Under the pieces are notes generated by a model. That model saw only the letters and a list, made by a program, of their open reading frames with translations, was not told the origin of the DNA and searched no databases. From assembly GCA_944363395.1 (NCBI GenBank), contig CALVUC010000007.1, positions 1 to 58,990 of the forward strand: a DNA stretch of 58,990 bases, written 5' to 3'. The position numbers were made by a program, and so were the translations under genes. Positions 7,497-14,525 of this stretch are shown piece by piece. Position 1 is the stretch's first letter; each line of letters begins with the position of its first letter. Source of the DNA: an uncultured Clostridia bacterium. GTDB taxonomy: Bacteria > Bacillota > Clostridia > Christensenellales > Borkfalkiaceae.

Positions 7497-9178
7497 TCCG
7501 TACATTTTCACAGCATATCGTCCGCCCGCAGCAGGAGCTGACGGGCAAACTCTGGACGTTTGTTCCCTTGCAGGGTGCGCGCGCCGGCGAGACGCTTCGC
7601 GTCCATACGCCGAGTTGTTGGGAGACCTATCCCGGATTCGGGCTGTACCGCGGCGAGGGAAGGTATTCGACGTCGTTTTGCGCCGACGGAAACGTCCGCA
7701 TCGAGTGCAAGGGCGTGAGCCATACGGCTTCGGTCTATGTGGACGGCGAGAAGGTCGCCTCGCACTACAACGCCTATACCGCCTTCTCCTGCGTCGTGCG
7801 CGGGCTGTCGGCGGGCGAACACACGCTGGAGATCGTTGCGGACAACCGCTTTTCCGAGGAGAGCGCGCTGCACGTCCCGAACGATTATATGTCATACGGC
7901 GGCGTCTCCCGCCCCGTCGTGCGGGAGCGCGTCGGGAGCTGCTATATCGGAGACGTGCGTGTCACGCCCGTGCGCCGCGGCGGCGTTTGGACGGCGGAGA
8001 TACGGGTGCGGGTGGAAAATCTGGAGGAGGCTTCGCCCGTCTGCGTCCGTGTGGCGGTCGCAGGCAGGGAACTTTGCTTCCCCGAACGGGTATTTCCCCG
8101 CGGCGAGACGGTGCTGGAGGGCGCGCTTGCCCTTCCCGACGCGCGGCAATGGTCCCCCGAACATCCCGAACTGTACTTTGTTACCGCGACGCTGGAGCGG
8201 GGCGGGGCGGTGTTTGACGATCTCATCGACCGCTTCGGCTTCCGCGAGGTGAGGACGGAGGGCGGCAGGATCCTTCTCAATGGGGAGCCCGTCAGGATCC
8301 GAGGGTTGTGCCGTCATGAAGATCACCCGCAGTACGGCTGTGTTCTTCCCTTTTCCGCGATGGCATACGATCTTGCCGTTCTGCGCGATCTCGGCGCAAA
8401 TTCTGTGCGTACTTCGCACTATCCCAACGACGAGGTGTTCCTCGATCTGTGCGATGAGACGGGCATCCTTGTCTGGGAGGAAAATCATGCGCGCGGGCTC
8501 AGTCTCGAGCAGATGCGCAACCGCAACTTCGAGCGCCGGGCGGAGGAGGTGACGCGCGAAATGGTCGCGCAGCACTACAATCATCCGAGCATCTATATCT
8601 GGGGCATCCTCAATGAGTGCGCGAGCGACAGCGAATACGGCAGATCGTGCTATGATGCGCAGTTTTCCGTCATCCGCGCGCTCGACGGGAGCCGTCCCTG
8701 CTCCTTTGCAGGCTGCAAATTCAAGACCGATCTCTGCTTTGGTCTGCCCGACGTCGTCTCTTACAATATTTATCCAAAGTGGTATCACGACACGCCCGTG
8801 GGCGAGTATCTGAAAGATCTCTATGACTGGGTGCAGAATGAGACGGAAGGGGCGGGCAAGCCCTTTCTCGTGACGGAGATCGGCGCGGGCGGCATCTACG
8901 GATACCGTACGCCCTATGTGACCAAGTGGAGCGAGGAATATCAGGCGCAGGCGCTCCGGGAGCAGCTCGAGGCGGTGCTCGCCTTAGAGAATTGCGTCGG
9001 CGTGTATATCTGGCAGTACTGCGACATCCGCATCAGCGAAGAGTGGTGGGGCGGACGTCCGCGCACGATGAACAACAAGGGGGTCGTCGACGAATATCGC
9101 CGTCCCAAGCTGTGCTACGCGGTCGTCAAAGAGATCTTTGAACGGGACAGGGCGCGTAAAAAAGAGGCGCTGAAGTGA
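7493..9178 (+). CDS. Glycoside hydrolase family 2 enzyme, beta-glucuronidase/beta-galactosidase type
   Basis: The 561-residue enzyme has the three-domain GH2 layout: a jelly-roll N-terminus (ETYPGFGLYRGEGRYS), an Ig-like middle, and a TIM barrel starting near RFGFREVRTEGGRILLNG. The acid/base glutamate is E375 in WGILNECAS and the nucleophile is E462 in FLVTEIGAGG. GH2 members hydrolyse terminal beta-linked sugars; the length and motifs resemble beta-glucuronidases more than the long LacZ type. There is no signal peptide, so it acts in the cytoplasm. The ATG was chosen because it overlaps the upstream stop (ATGA). Confidence 0.92.
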   Translation: MIRTFSQHIVRPQQELTGKLWTFVPLQGARAGETLRVHTPSCWETYPGFGLYRGEGRYSTSFCADGNVRIECKGVSHTASVYVDGEKVASHYNAYTAFSCVVRGLSAGEHTLEIVADNRFSEESALHVPNDYMSYGGVSRPVVRERVGSCYIGDVRVTPVRRGGVWTAEIRVRVENLEEASPVCVRVAVAGRELCFPERVFPRGETVLEGALALPDARQWSPEHPELYFVTATLERGGAVFDDLIDRFGFREVRTEGGRILLNGEPVRIRGLCRHEDHPQYGCVLPFSAMAYDLAVLRDLGANSVRTSHYPNDEVFLDLCDETGILVWEENHARGLSLEQMRNRNFERRAEEVTREMVAQHYNHPSIYIWGILNECASDSEYGRSCYDAQFSVIRALDGSRPCSFAGCKFKTDLCFGLPDVVSYNIYPKWYHDTPVGEYLKDLYDWVQNETEGAGKPFLVTEIGAGGIYGYRTPYVTKWSEEYQAQALREQLEAVLALENCVGVYIWQYCDIRISEEWWGGRPRTMNNKGVVDEYRRPKLCYAVVKEIFERDRARKKEALK

Positions 9179-9197
9179 TCTGAGCGCGAAAAAAGAG

Positions 9198-9236
9198 AGC
9201 GGGAACGGGGCAAGGGTCTGCCCTGTTCCCGCTTTT
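9198..9236 (+). terminator. Rho-independent terminator after GH2 gene
   Basis: A 15-bp stem with one wobble (AGCGGGAACGGGGCA / TGCCCTGTTCCCGCT) with TTTT after it. Confidence 0.85.
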
Positions 9237-9294
9237 GCGTAGAGCGGAGAGGAGGGGGAGAGGGGGAATATCACGCTTGAAATAGTATTTTTCG

Positions 9295-9321
9295 TAGTAC
9301 TATGCGAGACATAGTACTATG
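9295..9321. repeat. Inverted repeat, 10-bp arms and 5-bp spacer (copy 2)
   Basis: TAGTACTATG, spacer CGAGA, CATAGTACTA is a perfect dyad, and CATAGTACTATG (9310-9321) is itself a 12-bp palindrome. It is 31 bp upstream of the -35 box of the serine dehydratase promoter, a position suited to a regulator. Copy 1 is at 5687-5711. Confidence 0.82.
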
Positions 9322-9352
9322 TTTGTTTCAAAAAAAGGGGTTAAAAAGGGAC

Positions 9353-9381
9353 TTGACAATCATTGATCCGTATGATATGAT
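9353..9381 (+). promoter_or_regulatory. SigA promoter of the serine dehydratase gene
   Basis: TTGACA, 17-bp spacer, TATGAT; the start codon is about 36 bp downstream. Confidence 0.88.
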
Positions 9382-9417
9382 ATGCACGGCGCAACGGGCG
9401 CCATAAGGTGTTGTATG

Positions 9418-10614
9418 ATGCAGTCTTTGCGGGAACTTTATAAGATCGGCAAGGGTCCGTCCAGTTCGCATACGATGGGACCCGAACGCGCGGCGAAAGA
9501 CTTTTTATCCCGTACGCAGGGCGCGGCGCGATACCGCGTCGTGCTGCAGGGCTCTTTGGCGCGGACGGGAAGGGGACATCTCACCGACCGCGCGGTGCTC
9601 GGCGTCCTGCCGGAGGGCAGGACGGAGGTCGTTTTTGACTGTGAGGCAAAGGCGCTCCTGCACCCCAACACGCTTGTGATGACTGCATACGACGCTGCGG
9701 GAGCGGAGATCCTCTCCGTCACCTATCTCTCCGTGGGAGGGGGGACTGTCCGCGAGGCGGGCGCGGCGCCCGTCGCCGCGGAGGAGATCTATCCCTTTGC
9801 AGACTTTTCCGAGCTGCGTTCTTTCTGTGAACGGGAGGGGGCCGCGCTCGCGGACGTTGCCTTCCGCTTTGAGGATGCGGCGTTCCATCAGTATCTTGCC
9901 GCGGTATGGGAGAGTATGAAGGCGACCATCCAAAGGGGGCTCACGCGCGAAGGGCTGCTTCCCGGGGCGCTTCGCGTCGAGCGCAAGGCGGCGACGCTGT
10001 ACCGCGCCTATCTTGCCGATCCCGACGATCACACAAGGCTTGTCTGCAGCTATGCCTATGCGACGGCGGAGGAAAACGCGAGCGGCGGGACGGTCGTCAC
10101 CGCACCCACCTGCGGCGCGAGCGGCGTCCTGCCTGCGGTGCTGCTCTATCTGCAGCGGCGGGACGGTCTTTCGGACGAGCGCATCCTGCGCGCGCTTGCC
10201 ACGGGCGGGCTTGTCGGCAACGTCGTCAAGACCAACGCTTCGGTGAGCGGGGCGGAAGCGGGCTGCCAGGCGGAGATCGGCACGGCGACGGCGATGGCTG
10301 CGGCTGCCGTGAGCGCGCTCTCGGAGCAGTCCTTAGAGATCGTCGAATATGCGGCGGAGATCGCTCTGGAGCATCAGCTCGGGCTTACCTGCGATCCCGT
10401 CGGCGGCTATGTGCAGATCCCCTGCATCGAGCGCAACGCCGTTGCGGCGATGCGCGCATTGGACAGCGCCGATCTTGCGGGTGTTCTCTCGGGTACGCGC
10501 AAGATCTCCTTCGATCTTGTCGTCAAAACAATGTATGAAACGGGACGCGACCTCAACGAACGTTATCGAGAAACGAGCGAGGGCGGGCTCGCCTCTGGGT
10601 ATAAGGTGTGCTGA
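9418..10614 (+). CDS. sdaA: L-serine dehydratase (4Fe-4S), single-chain
   Basis: This enzyme deaminates L-serine to pyruvate and ammonia with a 4Fe-4S cluster. The N-terminal signature LYKIGKGPSSSHTMGP opens the beta domain, and the C-terminal alpha domain shows the three cluster cysteines in TAPTCGASGVLP, EAGCQAEIG and CDPVGGYVQIPCIER. The two domains, separate proteins (SdaAB/SdaAA) in Bacillus, are fused here as in enterobacteria, giving about 398 residues. Tandem ATGs occur at 9415 and 9418; the second is 7 nt from AAGGTG. It is monocistronic with a consensus promoter. Confidence 0.95.
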   Translation: MQSLRELYKIGKGPSSSHTMGPERAAKDFLSRTQGAARYRVVLQGSLARTGRGHLTDRAVLGVLPEGRTEVVFDCEAKALLHPNTLVMTAYDAAGAEILSVTYLSVGGGTVREAGAAPVAAEEIYPFADFSELRSFCEREGAALADVAFRFEDAAFHQYLAAVWESMKATIQRGLTREGLLPGALRVERKAATLYRAYLADPDDHTRLVCSYAYATAEENASGGTVVTAPTCGASGVLPAVLLYLQRRDGLSDERILRALATGGLVGNVVKTNASVSGAEAGCQAEIGTATAMAAAAVSALSEQSLEIVEYAAEIALEHQLGLTCDPVGGYVQIPCIERNAVAAMRALDSADLAGVLSGTRKISFDLVVKTMYETGRDLNERYRETSEGGLASGYKVC

Positions 10615-10627
10615 AAAGGGGATAAGA

Positions 10628-10676
10628 ACAAAGCGCGGCGCGCGGCGGAATTTTTCCGTCGCGCGCCGCGCTTTGT
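10628..10676 (+). terminator. Long perfect-type hairpin, probable terminator
   Basis: A 23-bp stem with a single G-T wobble surrounds a loop of three T, immediately after the serine dehydratase gene. No T-run follows on either strand, but ACAAAG/CTTTGT form its base. The stretch 10615-10919 has no gene: it holds this hairpin, a small hairpin at 10714-10731 (CCCCCAT/ATGGGGG) and the repeat element at 10744. Confidence 0.6.
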
Positions 10677-10743
10677 CCGATCGAAGAGTGGTGAGCGGAA
10701 GCGAGAAGGTACCAGGGCGCCCCCATTGAAATGGGGGTTTATA

Positions 10744-10909
10744 TAGGGTTCCCGAAAAAGATTTGCGGAGCAAAGATTTTTTGGGAAGAAGGAGGGACCG
10801 GCAAAAAAGCGGAAGGGATGAGCGAGTGCTCATCCCTTTGCAACGGGTGCCGCGTCCCGACGTGGTACCGCCGCGCGAGGACGAAGTCCGAAGCCCAACC
10901 GAGGGGACC
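10744..10909. repeat. Structured intergenic repeat element, copy 1
   Basis: It opens with TAGGGTTCCCGAAAAAG, continues with ATTTGCG.AGC.AAGATTTTTTGGGAAGA, contains several hairpins (for example GGGATGAGC/GCTCATCCC and GGAC-GAA-GTCC) and ends near CCGAGGGGACC. The first 50 bp match the element at 30335 with few changes. Confidence 0.7.
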
Positions 10910-10919
10910 CCCTCAGGGG

Positions 10920-11001
10920 TACCGCCGAGCGGCCTCGAACCGCTATGCCTTTCGGCACCGGATCCTAAGTCCGGCGCGTCTGCCAATTTCGCCACGGCGG
11001 C
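10920..11001 (-). tRNA. tRNA-Leu (anticodon TAG)
   Basis: On the minus strand the acceptor GCCGCCG/CGGCGGT, anticodon stem CCGGA/TCCGG with loop CTTAGGA (anticodon TAG, decoding CTA), a long class II variable arm (TGCCGAAAGGCA) and a T loop GTTCGAG fold correctly. The 3' end reads ACCC, so CCA is not encoded and must be added after transcription, unlike the tRNA-Arg at 1636. Confidence 0.95.
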
Positions 11002-11012
11002 ATCTCCTAAAA

Positions 11013-11041
11013 AGTATACCAAAGCCGCCGCCCGATGGCAA
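11013..11041 (-). promoter_or_regulatory. SigA-type promoter of tRNA-Leu
   Basis: On the minus strand TTGCCA, 17-bp spacer, TATACT, ending 11 bp before the mature tRNA. It lies in the short gap after the DegV gene. Confidence 0.82.
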
Positions 11042-11047
11042 GTGATT

Positions 11048-11989
11048 TTATGCTTTTTCCGAAGCCGTCTTTCTCACGGGCTGCGTCTCTGCTTCGGGCG
11101 CGGCGGTGCGGCGGTCCTTGCCCCAGAAGAAGAGGGCGAGCGTTCCCGGTCCGACGTGCGAGACGGTGCAAAGATCGTAATATTCGATGATGATATCCTT
11201 CGCACCGCGTGCGCGGATCATTTCGGCGAGCGTCATGGCGTCCGCAAGACAGTCCGCGTGCGTGATGGCGACCGTCCTGCTCTCGGGGTGGACGGCGCGC
11301 TCGGCAAACAGGTCGGCGATGGCGGCAAGCGCCTTCTTCCTGCCGCGCACTTTGGAGTAGGCGGTGATCTTGGCGTTTTTGCTGCCGTCTGCCTGCAGTA
11401 CGGGTTTCACGCCCAGGATGGTGCCTGCAATGGCGGTCGTCTTGGAGATGCGCCCGCTGCGGCTCAGATATTTGAGGTCGTCCACCGTAAAGAAGCTGTT
11501 GACCTGGAAGGCGTTCTCGTTGCCCCATTTGGCGCACGTTTCCACGTCCTCGCCGAGGTCTCTCAGATCGGCGAGGCGGAGCGCGACCAGCCCTTCGCCC
11601 ATCGAGGCGTTGGCGCTGTCACAGACGCAGACCTTGCGCCCGGGGTATGCCTCCATCAGCATTTGGGCGGCGTCCGCAGCTTGCTTAAAGGTGCCGCTCA
11701 CGCCCGAGGAGATGATGACGAGCAGCACGTCGTTGCCCGCCTTGAGTTCGGGCTCGAGCGCATCGAAAAACGCCGCGCTCGAGATGAGCGAGGTCTTGAT
11801 GTCGACGCCCTGCCGCAGCAGTTCATATTGCGCGAGGGCGGTCTCCTCGAAAGAGACGTTCTCGTCGTAGCAGAGACGGTCCTCCCCGTTGACGGTGCAG
11901 TGATAGGGGATGACGCGGATGTCGCGCGAATGTAAGATGTCCTCGGGAATGTTTGCCGCCGAGTCGACATAGAGCGAAAAGTTTTTCAT
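11048..11989 (-). CDS. DegV family fatty-acid-binding protein
   Basis: DegV (FakB-like) proteins bind a fatty acid and, where a FakA kinase exists, present it for phosphorylation and entry into phospholipid synthesis. The 313-residue protein shows the family start VDSAANIPEDI, ISSGVSGTFKQA, a CDSANASMGEG segment and the late ITHADCLADA. A FakA-type kinase is encoded at 33749 in this same window, which gives a plausible partner. GGGAGAAAG precedes the ATG. Downstream on the same strand are 46 bp and then tRNA-Leu. The C-terminal 20 residues are a disordered charged extension. Confidence 0.92.
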   Translation of the reverse strand: MKNFSLYVDSAANIPEDILHSRDIRVIPYHCTVNGEDRLCYDENVSFEETALAQYELLRQGVDIKTSLISSAAFFDALEPELKAGNDVLLVIISSGVSGTFKQAADAAQMLMEAYPGRKVCVCDSANASMGEGLVALRLADLRDLGEDVETCAKWGNENAFQVNSFFTVDDLKYLSRSGRISKTTAIAGTILGVKPVLQADGSKNAKITAYSKVRGRKKALAAIADLFAERAVHPESRTVAITHADCLADAMTLAEMIRARGAKDIIIEYYDLCTVSHVGPGTLALFFWGKDRRTAAPEAETQPVRKTASEKA

Positions 11990-12153
11990 GTCTTTCTCCC
12001 GCCTTTTTCCGCCGCGCGATCTTGCGCCGCGGTTGCTTTTTCCTTATCTTACCACGGCGGCGAGGAAAATACACCCTATTGTTGCGCTTTTTCGCTCTCT
12101 CTTTCCCGCTGCCGCTTCTATCATGCAAAAATGGACTCCACGCTGCGAAAAAT

Positions 12154-12176
12154 GCACTCTACTCACGGTAGAGTGC
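12154..12176. repeat. 9-bp inverted repeat upstream of sigK
   Basis: GCACTCTAC, loop TCACG, GTAGAGTGC is a perfect dyad about 70 bp upstream of the sigK start. On the minus strand it is followed by ATTTTT. It may be an operator or a small terminator. Confidence 0.6.
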
Positions 12177-12246
12177 GCCGTTTTCTCCGATTTTCGGGCG
12201 AATGGGACAAAACGTCCGCGGCATATATCAATACGGGAGGTGAAGG

Positions 12247-12948
12247 ATGCTGGAACAGCTGTGCGGTATCTTATGCCGTCTTTTCTTTTTTACGGGGAGC
12301 GTGCGGGACGAGGGATCCTATCCGAGACCGCTCTCGCCCAAGGAGGAAGCGGAGTGCCTCGCCCTTGCGCGGGCGGGGGACAAAAGGGCGCGCGACAGGC
12401 TCATCGCGCACAATATGCGGCTCGTCGCGCACGTCGTGAAGAAGTATACGGGCGCGGCGGAGACGGACGACATGATCTCGGTGGGGAGCATCGGGCTCAT
12501 CAAGGCGATCAATACCTACGAGCCTTCGCGCGGGACGCGGCTCGCCACCTACACGGCGCGCTGCATCGAGAACGAGATCCTGATGTTCATCCGCGCGGGA
12601 AAAAAGCACAAGTCCAATCTCTCGCTCTCCGATCCCGTCGGCACCGACAAGGACGGCAACGAACTCACGCTCATGGATCTTCTGTTTGAAAAGGAGGATA
12701 AGGTATTCGGGAGCGTCGAGCAGGCGCTCATGCAGGAGAAATTTCTTGCCGCCATCCGCCGCCTGCTGAACGAACGGGAGACGGAGATCGTCTCGCTGCG
12801 CTATGCCCTGACGGGCGGCGCGCCCCTGCCCCAGCGCGAGGTGGCAAGGCGGCTGAAGATCTCCCGTTCATACGTCTCCCGCATTGAGAAGCGCGCGCTT
12901 GAAAAACTGCGCGCGGGGCTGGAACGGGCAGATTTTTTTGAGGAATAG
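12247..12948 (+). CDS. sigK: RNA polymerase sporulation sigma factor SigK type
   Basis: The 233-residue protein has a hydrophobic N-terminal pro-sequence (MLEQLCGILCRLFFFTGSV) followed by YPRPLSPKEE, the arrangement of pro-SigK, which is cleaved at the forespore membrane to release the late mother-cell sigma factor. Region 2 (HNMRLVAHVVKKYTG, DDMISVGSIGLIKAI, RLATYTARCIENEILM) and region 4 (REVARRLKISRSYVSRIEKRALEKL) are complete. The gene is uninterrupted, with no skin element. GGGAGGTGA precedes ATG by 6 nt. SigE is the closest alternative, but SigE pro-regions are longer. It implies spore formation. Confidence 0.88.
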   Translation: MLEQLCGILCRLFFFTGSVRDEGSYPRPLSPKEEAECLALARAGDKRARDRLIAHNMRLVAHVVKKYTGAAETDDMISVGSIGLIKAINTYEPSRGTRLATYTARCIENEILMFIRAGKKHKSNLSLSDPVGTDKDGNELTLMDLLFEKEDKVFGSVEQALMQEKFLAAIRRLLNERETEIVSLRYALTGGAPLPQREVARRLKISRSYVSRIEKRALEKLRAGLERADFFEE

Positions 12949-12953
12949 CGTGC

Positions 12954-12985
12954 GGGCGCGCCCGCGTATCCGCGCGGGCGCGCCC
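12954..12985 (+). terminator. GC-rich hairpin after sigK
   Basis: A 13-bp stem GGGCGCGCCCGCG/CGCGGGCGCGCCC with a 6-nt loop. No T-run follows; seven bases later the metF -35 box begins, so it insulates sigK from metF. Confidence 0.65.
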
Positions 12986-12991
12986 AAAGGT

Positions 12992-13020
12992 TTGACATTT
13001 CCCTGCCGATGTTGTATAAT
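12992..13020 (+). promoter_or_regulatory. Perfect-consensus SigA promoter of the metF-metH operon
   Basis: TTGACA, 17-bp spacer, TATAAT. The leader to the metF ATG is only about 25 nt, which leaves no room for a SAM or cobalamin riboswitch. Confidence 0.92.
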
Positions 13021-13051
13021 TTTTGATATTCCATCGTACCGAGGCGAAATC

Positions 13052-13933
13052 ATGAGGATCGACGAGATCATAAAAAGCAAACGCACCCTTTCGTTTGAGG
13101 TGTTCCCGCCCAAAAAGGACGGGGAGGACAAGGAGAAGCTGCTCGCGACCATCGACGCGCTCACTTCGTTTTCGCCCGACTTTATCAGCGTGACGTACGG
13201 CGCGGGCGGCTCCAATTCCAAAAATACGGTGGAGATCGCCGACTATATCCAGAACCATGCCCGCGTCACGGCGCTCGCGCACATCACGGGGGGACCGTCC
13301 TCGCCCGAGACGGTTTCCTCTCTCGCCCGTTCCCTGCGCGAGCGCAATATCGAAAACGTGCTGTGCTTGCGCGGGGACAAGCCCGTCGGCTATGAGGCGG
13401 AGTACTGCAAGTACTTCGCGCACGCGACCGATCTTGCGGCATTCCTCGCGACCTACGGCTTTACGCTGGGTGCGGCGTGCTATCCCGAAGGACACGCGGA
13501 GTGCGCCTCTCTCTATGACGACCTCGTCAACATGAAGAAGAAGGAGGAGAGCGGCGCTTCTTTCTTCATCACGCAGATCTTTTACGACAATTCCTATTAT
13601 TACCGCCTTGTCAACGAGGCGCGGCGCATCGGTATCACCTCGCCCATCATCCCGGGCATCATGCCGCTCGTCAATCCCAAGAATATCCGCCGCATCAAGG
13701 AGATGTGCGGCAGCACCATCCCGCTCAATTTCCGCAACATGATCGAGATCTATGCCTCGCACCCCGCCGTGATGGAGGAGATCGGCTTCAACTATGCCGT
13801 CTATCAGATCATCGACCTCATCGCGATGGGGGCGCCCGGCGTACATCTGTACGTCATGAACAACGCAAGGACGGCGCGCGCCGTCTGTTCGCGGCTGGAG
13901 ACGGTGTTCCATGAACTCTTCCGCACTGTATGA
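13052..13933 (+). CDS. metF: 5,10-methylenetetrahydrofolate reductase
   Basis: MetF reduces methylene-THF to 5-methyl-THF, the methyl donor for methionine synthase. The 293-residue TIM-barrel protein starts with IIKSKRTLSFEVFPPKKDGE (FEVFPPK is the family start), carries SVTYGAGG, ALAHITGG, NVLCLRGDKP and the C-terminal FITQIFYDN. The ATG at 13052 is preceded by GAGG; longer in-frame extensions run back into sigK and are not credible. It overlaps the next gene by 23 bp, so the operon supplies methyl-THF directly to the methionine synthase encoded behind it. Confidence 0.96.
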   Translation: MRIDEIIKSKRTLSFEVFPPKKDGEDKEKLLATIDALTSFSPDFISVTYGAGGSNSKNTVEIADYIQNHARVTALAHITGGPSSPETVSSLARSLRERNIENVLCLRGDKPVGYEAEYCKYFAHATDLAAFLATYGFTLGAACYPEGHAECASLYDDLVNMKKKEESGASFFITQIFYDNSYYYRLVNEARRIGITSPIIPGIMPLVNPKNIRRIKEMCGSTIPLNFRNMIEIYASHPAVMEEIGFNYAVYQIIDLIAMGAPGVHLYVMNNARTARAVCSRLETVFHELFRTV

Positions 13934-14525
13934 TCGCGCCTGCGCCTATCTCGGGGCGCGCGGCGTGCCGCCCGAAGAGCTCCTGGAGCGCGTTGCGCCC
14001 TGCATGGACGAGGCGCGCTCTCTCGCCCGCTTCCGCGCCGCCGGGCGGACGTATGAAGCGCCGCTTCCCTTCCTGCAAAAGGAGCCGTACGTCTCCTTTC
14101 TTGCGGGCTGTGCTGCATACGCGCTCGTCGTCATGACACTGGGTGGCGAGATCGACCGCCGCATCCGCGCGCTTACGGTCACGGACCCGTCGCGCGCCGT
14201 TGTGCTCGACGCCTGTGCGAGCGCCCTCGTCGAAGAGGAGGGAGACGAATGGGAAGCGCGGTTCGGCGCGGAGCGCACTTACCGTTTTTGCCCCGGCTAC
14301 GGCGGCAGTCCCGTCTCGGACGTCGCGCACATCTTCCGGGAACTCCGTCCGGAGCGCCTCGGGATGCAGCTGCTTCCCTCGGGACTGATGGCGCCGCAGA
14401 AGTCGATGGCGGGCGTCGTCGGCATCGGCAGGCGCAGGGAGCGCTCGTGCGGGGCGTGTATGCTGTATGAACATTGCGCGGCGCGCAGGGAGGGAAGGGT
14501 ATGTTACCGCTCGGAAAACAAGTGA
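13911..14525 (+). CDS. Stand-alone methionine synthase reactivation domain protein
   Basis: The 204-residue protein matches the AdoMet-binding activation domain that in the classical enzyme forms the C-terminus of MetH: YRFCPGYGGSPVSD (the RxSPGYG-like loop) and LLPSGLMAPQKSMAGVVG. In MetH this domain remethylates oxidised cobalamin with AdoMet and an electron donor. Here it is a separate protein encoded just before metH and overlapping both neighbours (23 bp with metF, 25 bp with metH). The C-terminal CGACMLYEHC-type cysteines are an addition of unknown role, possibly a metal site. Confidence 0.88.
   Translation: MNSSALYDRACAYLGARGVPPEELLERVAPCMDEARSLARFRAAGRTYEAPLPFLQKEPYVSFLAGCAAYALVVMTLGGEIDRRIRALTVTDPSRAVVLDACASALVEEEGDEWEARFGAERTYRFCPGYGGSPVSDVAHIFRELRPERLGMQLLPSGLMAPQKSMAGVVGIGRRRERSCGACMLYEHCAARREGRVCYRSENK

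Noticed and set aside
10842..10890. T-box-like core GTGGTACCGC followed by GGACGAAGTCC
   Set aside because: No specifier stem or terminator T-run is present, the next downstream plus-strand gene is over 1.3 kb away, and an antisense tRNA-Leu gene intervenes; the match lies inside a repeat element with many small hairpins.
12222..12229. CATATATC as a possible SigE-type -10 box for sigK
   Set aside because: A start site from this box would fall inside the Shine-Dalgarno of sigK, and no matching -35 box was found.
12992..13051. SAM or cobalamin riboswitch upstream of metF
   Set aside because: The promoter-to-start distance leaves only about 25 nt of leader.
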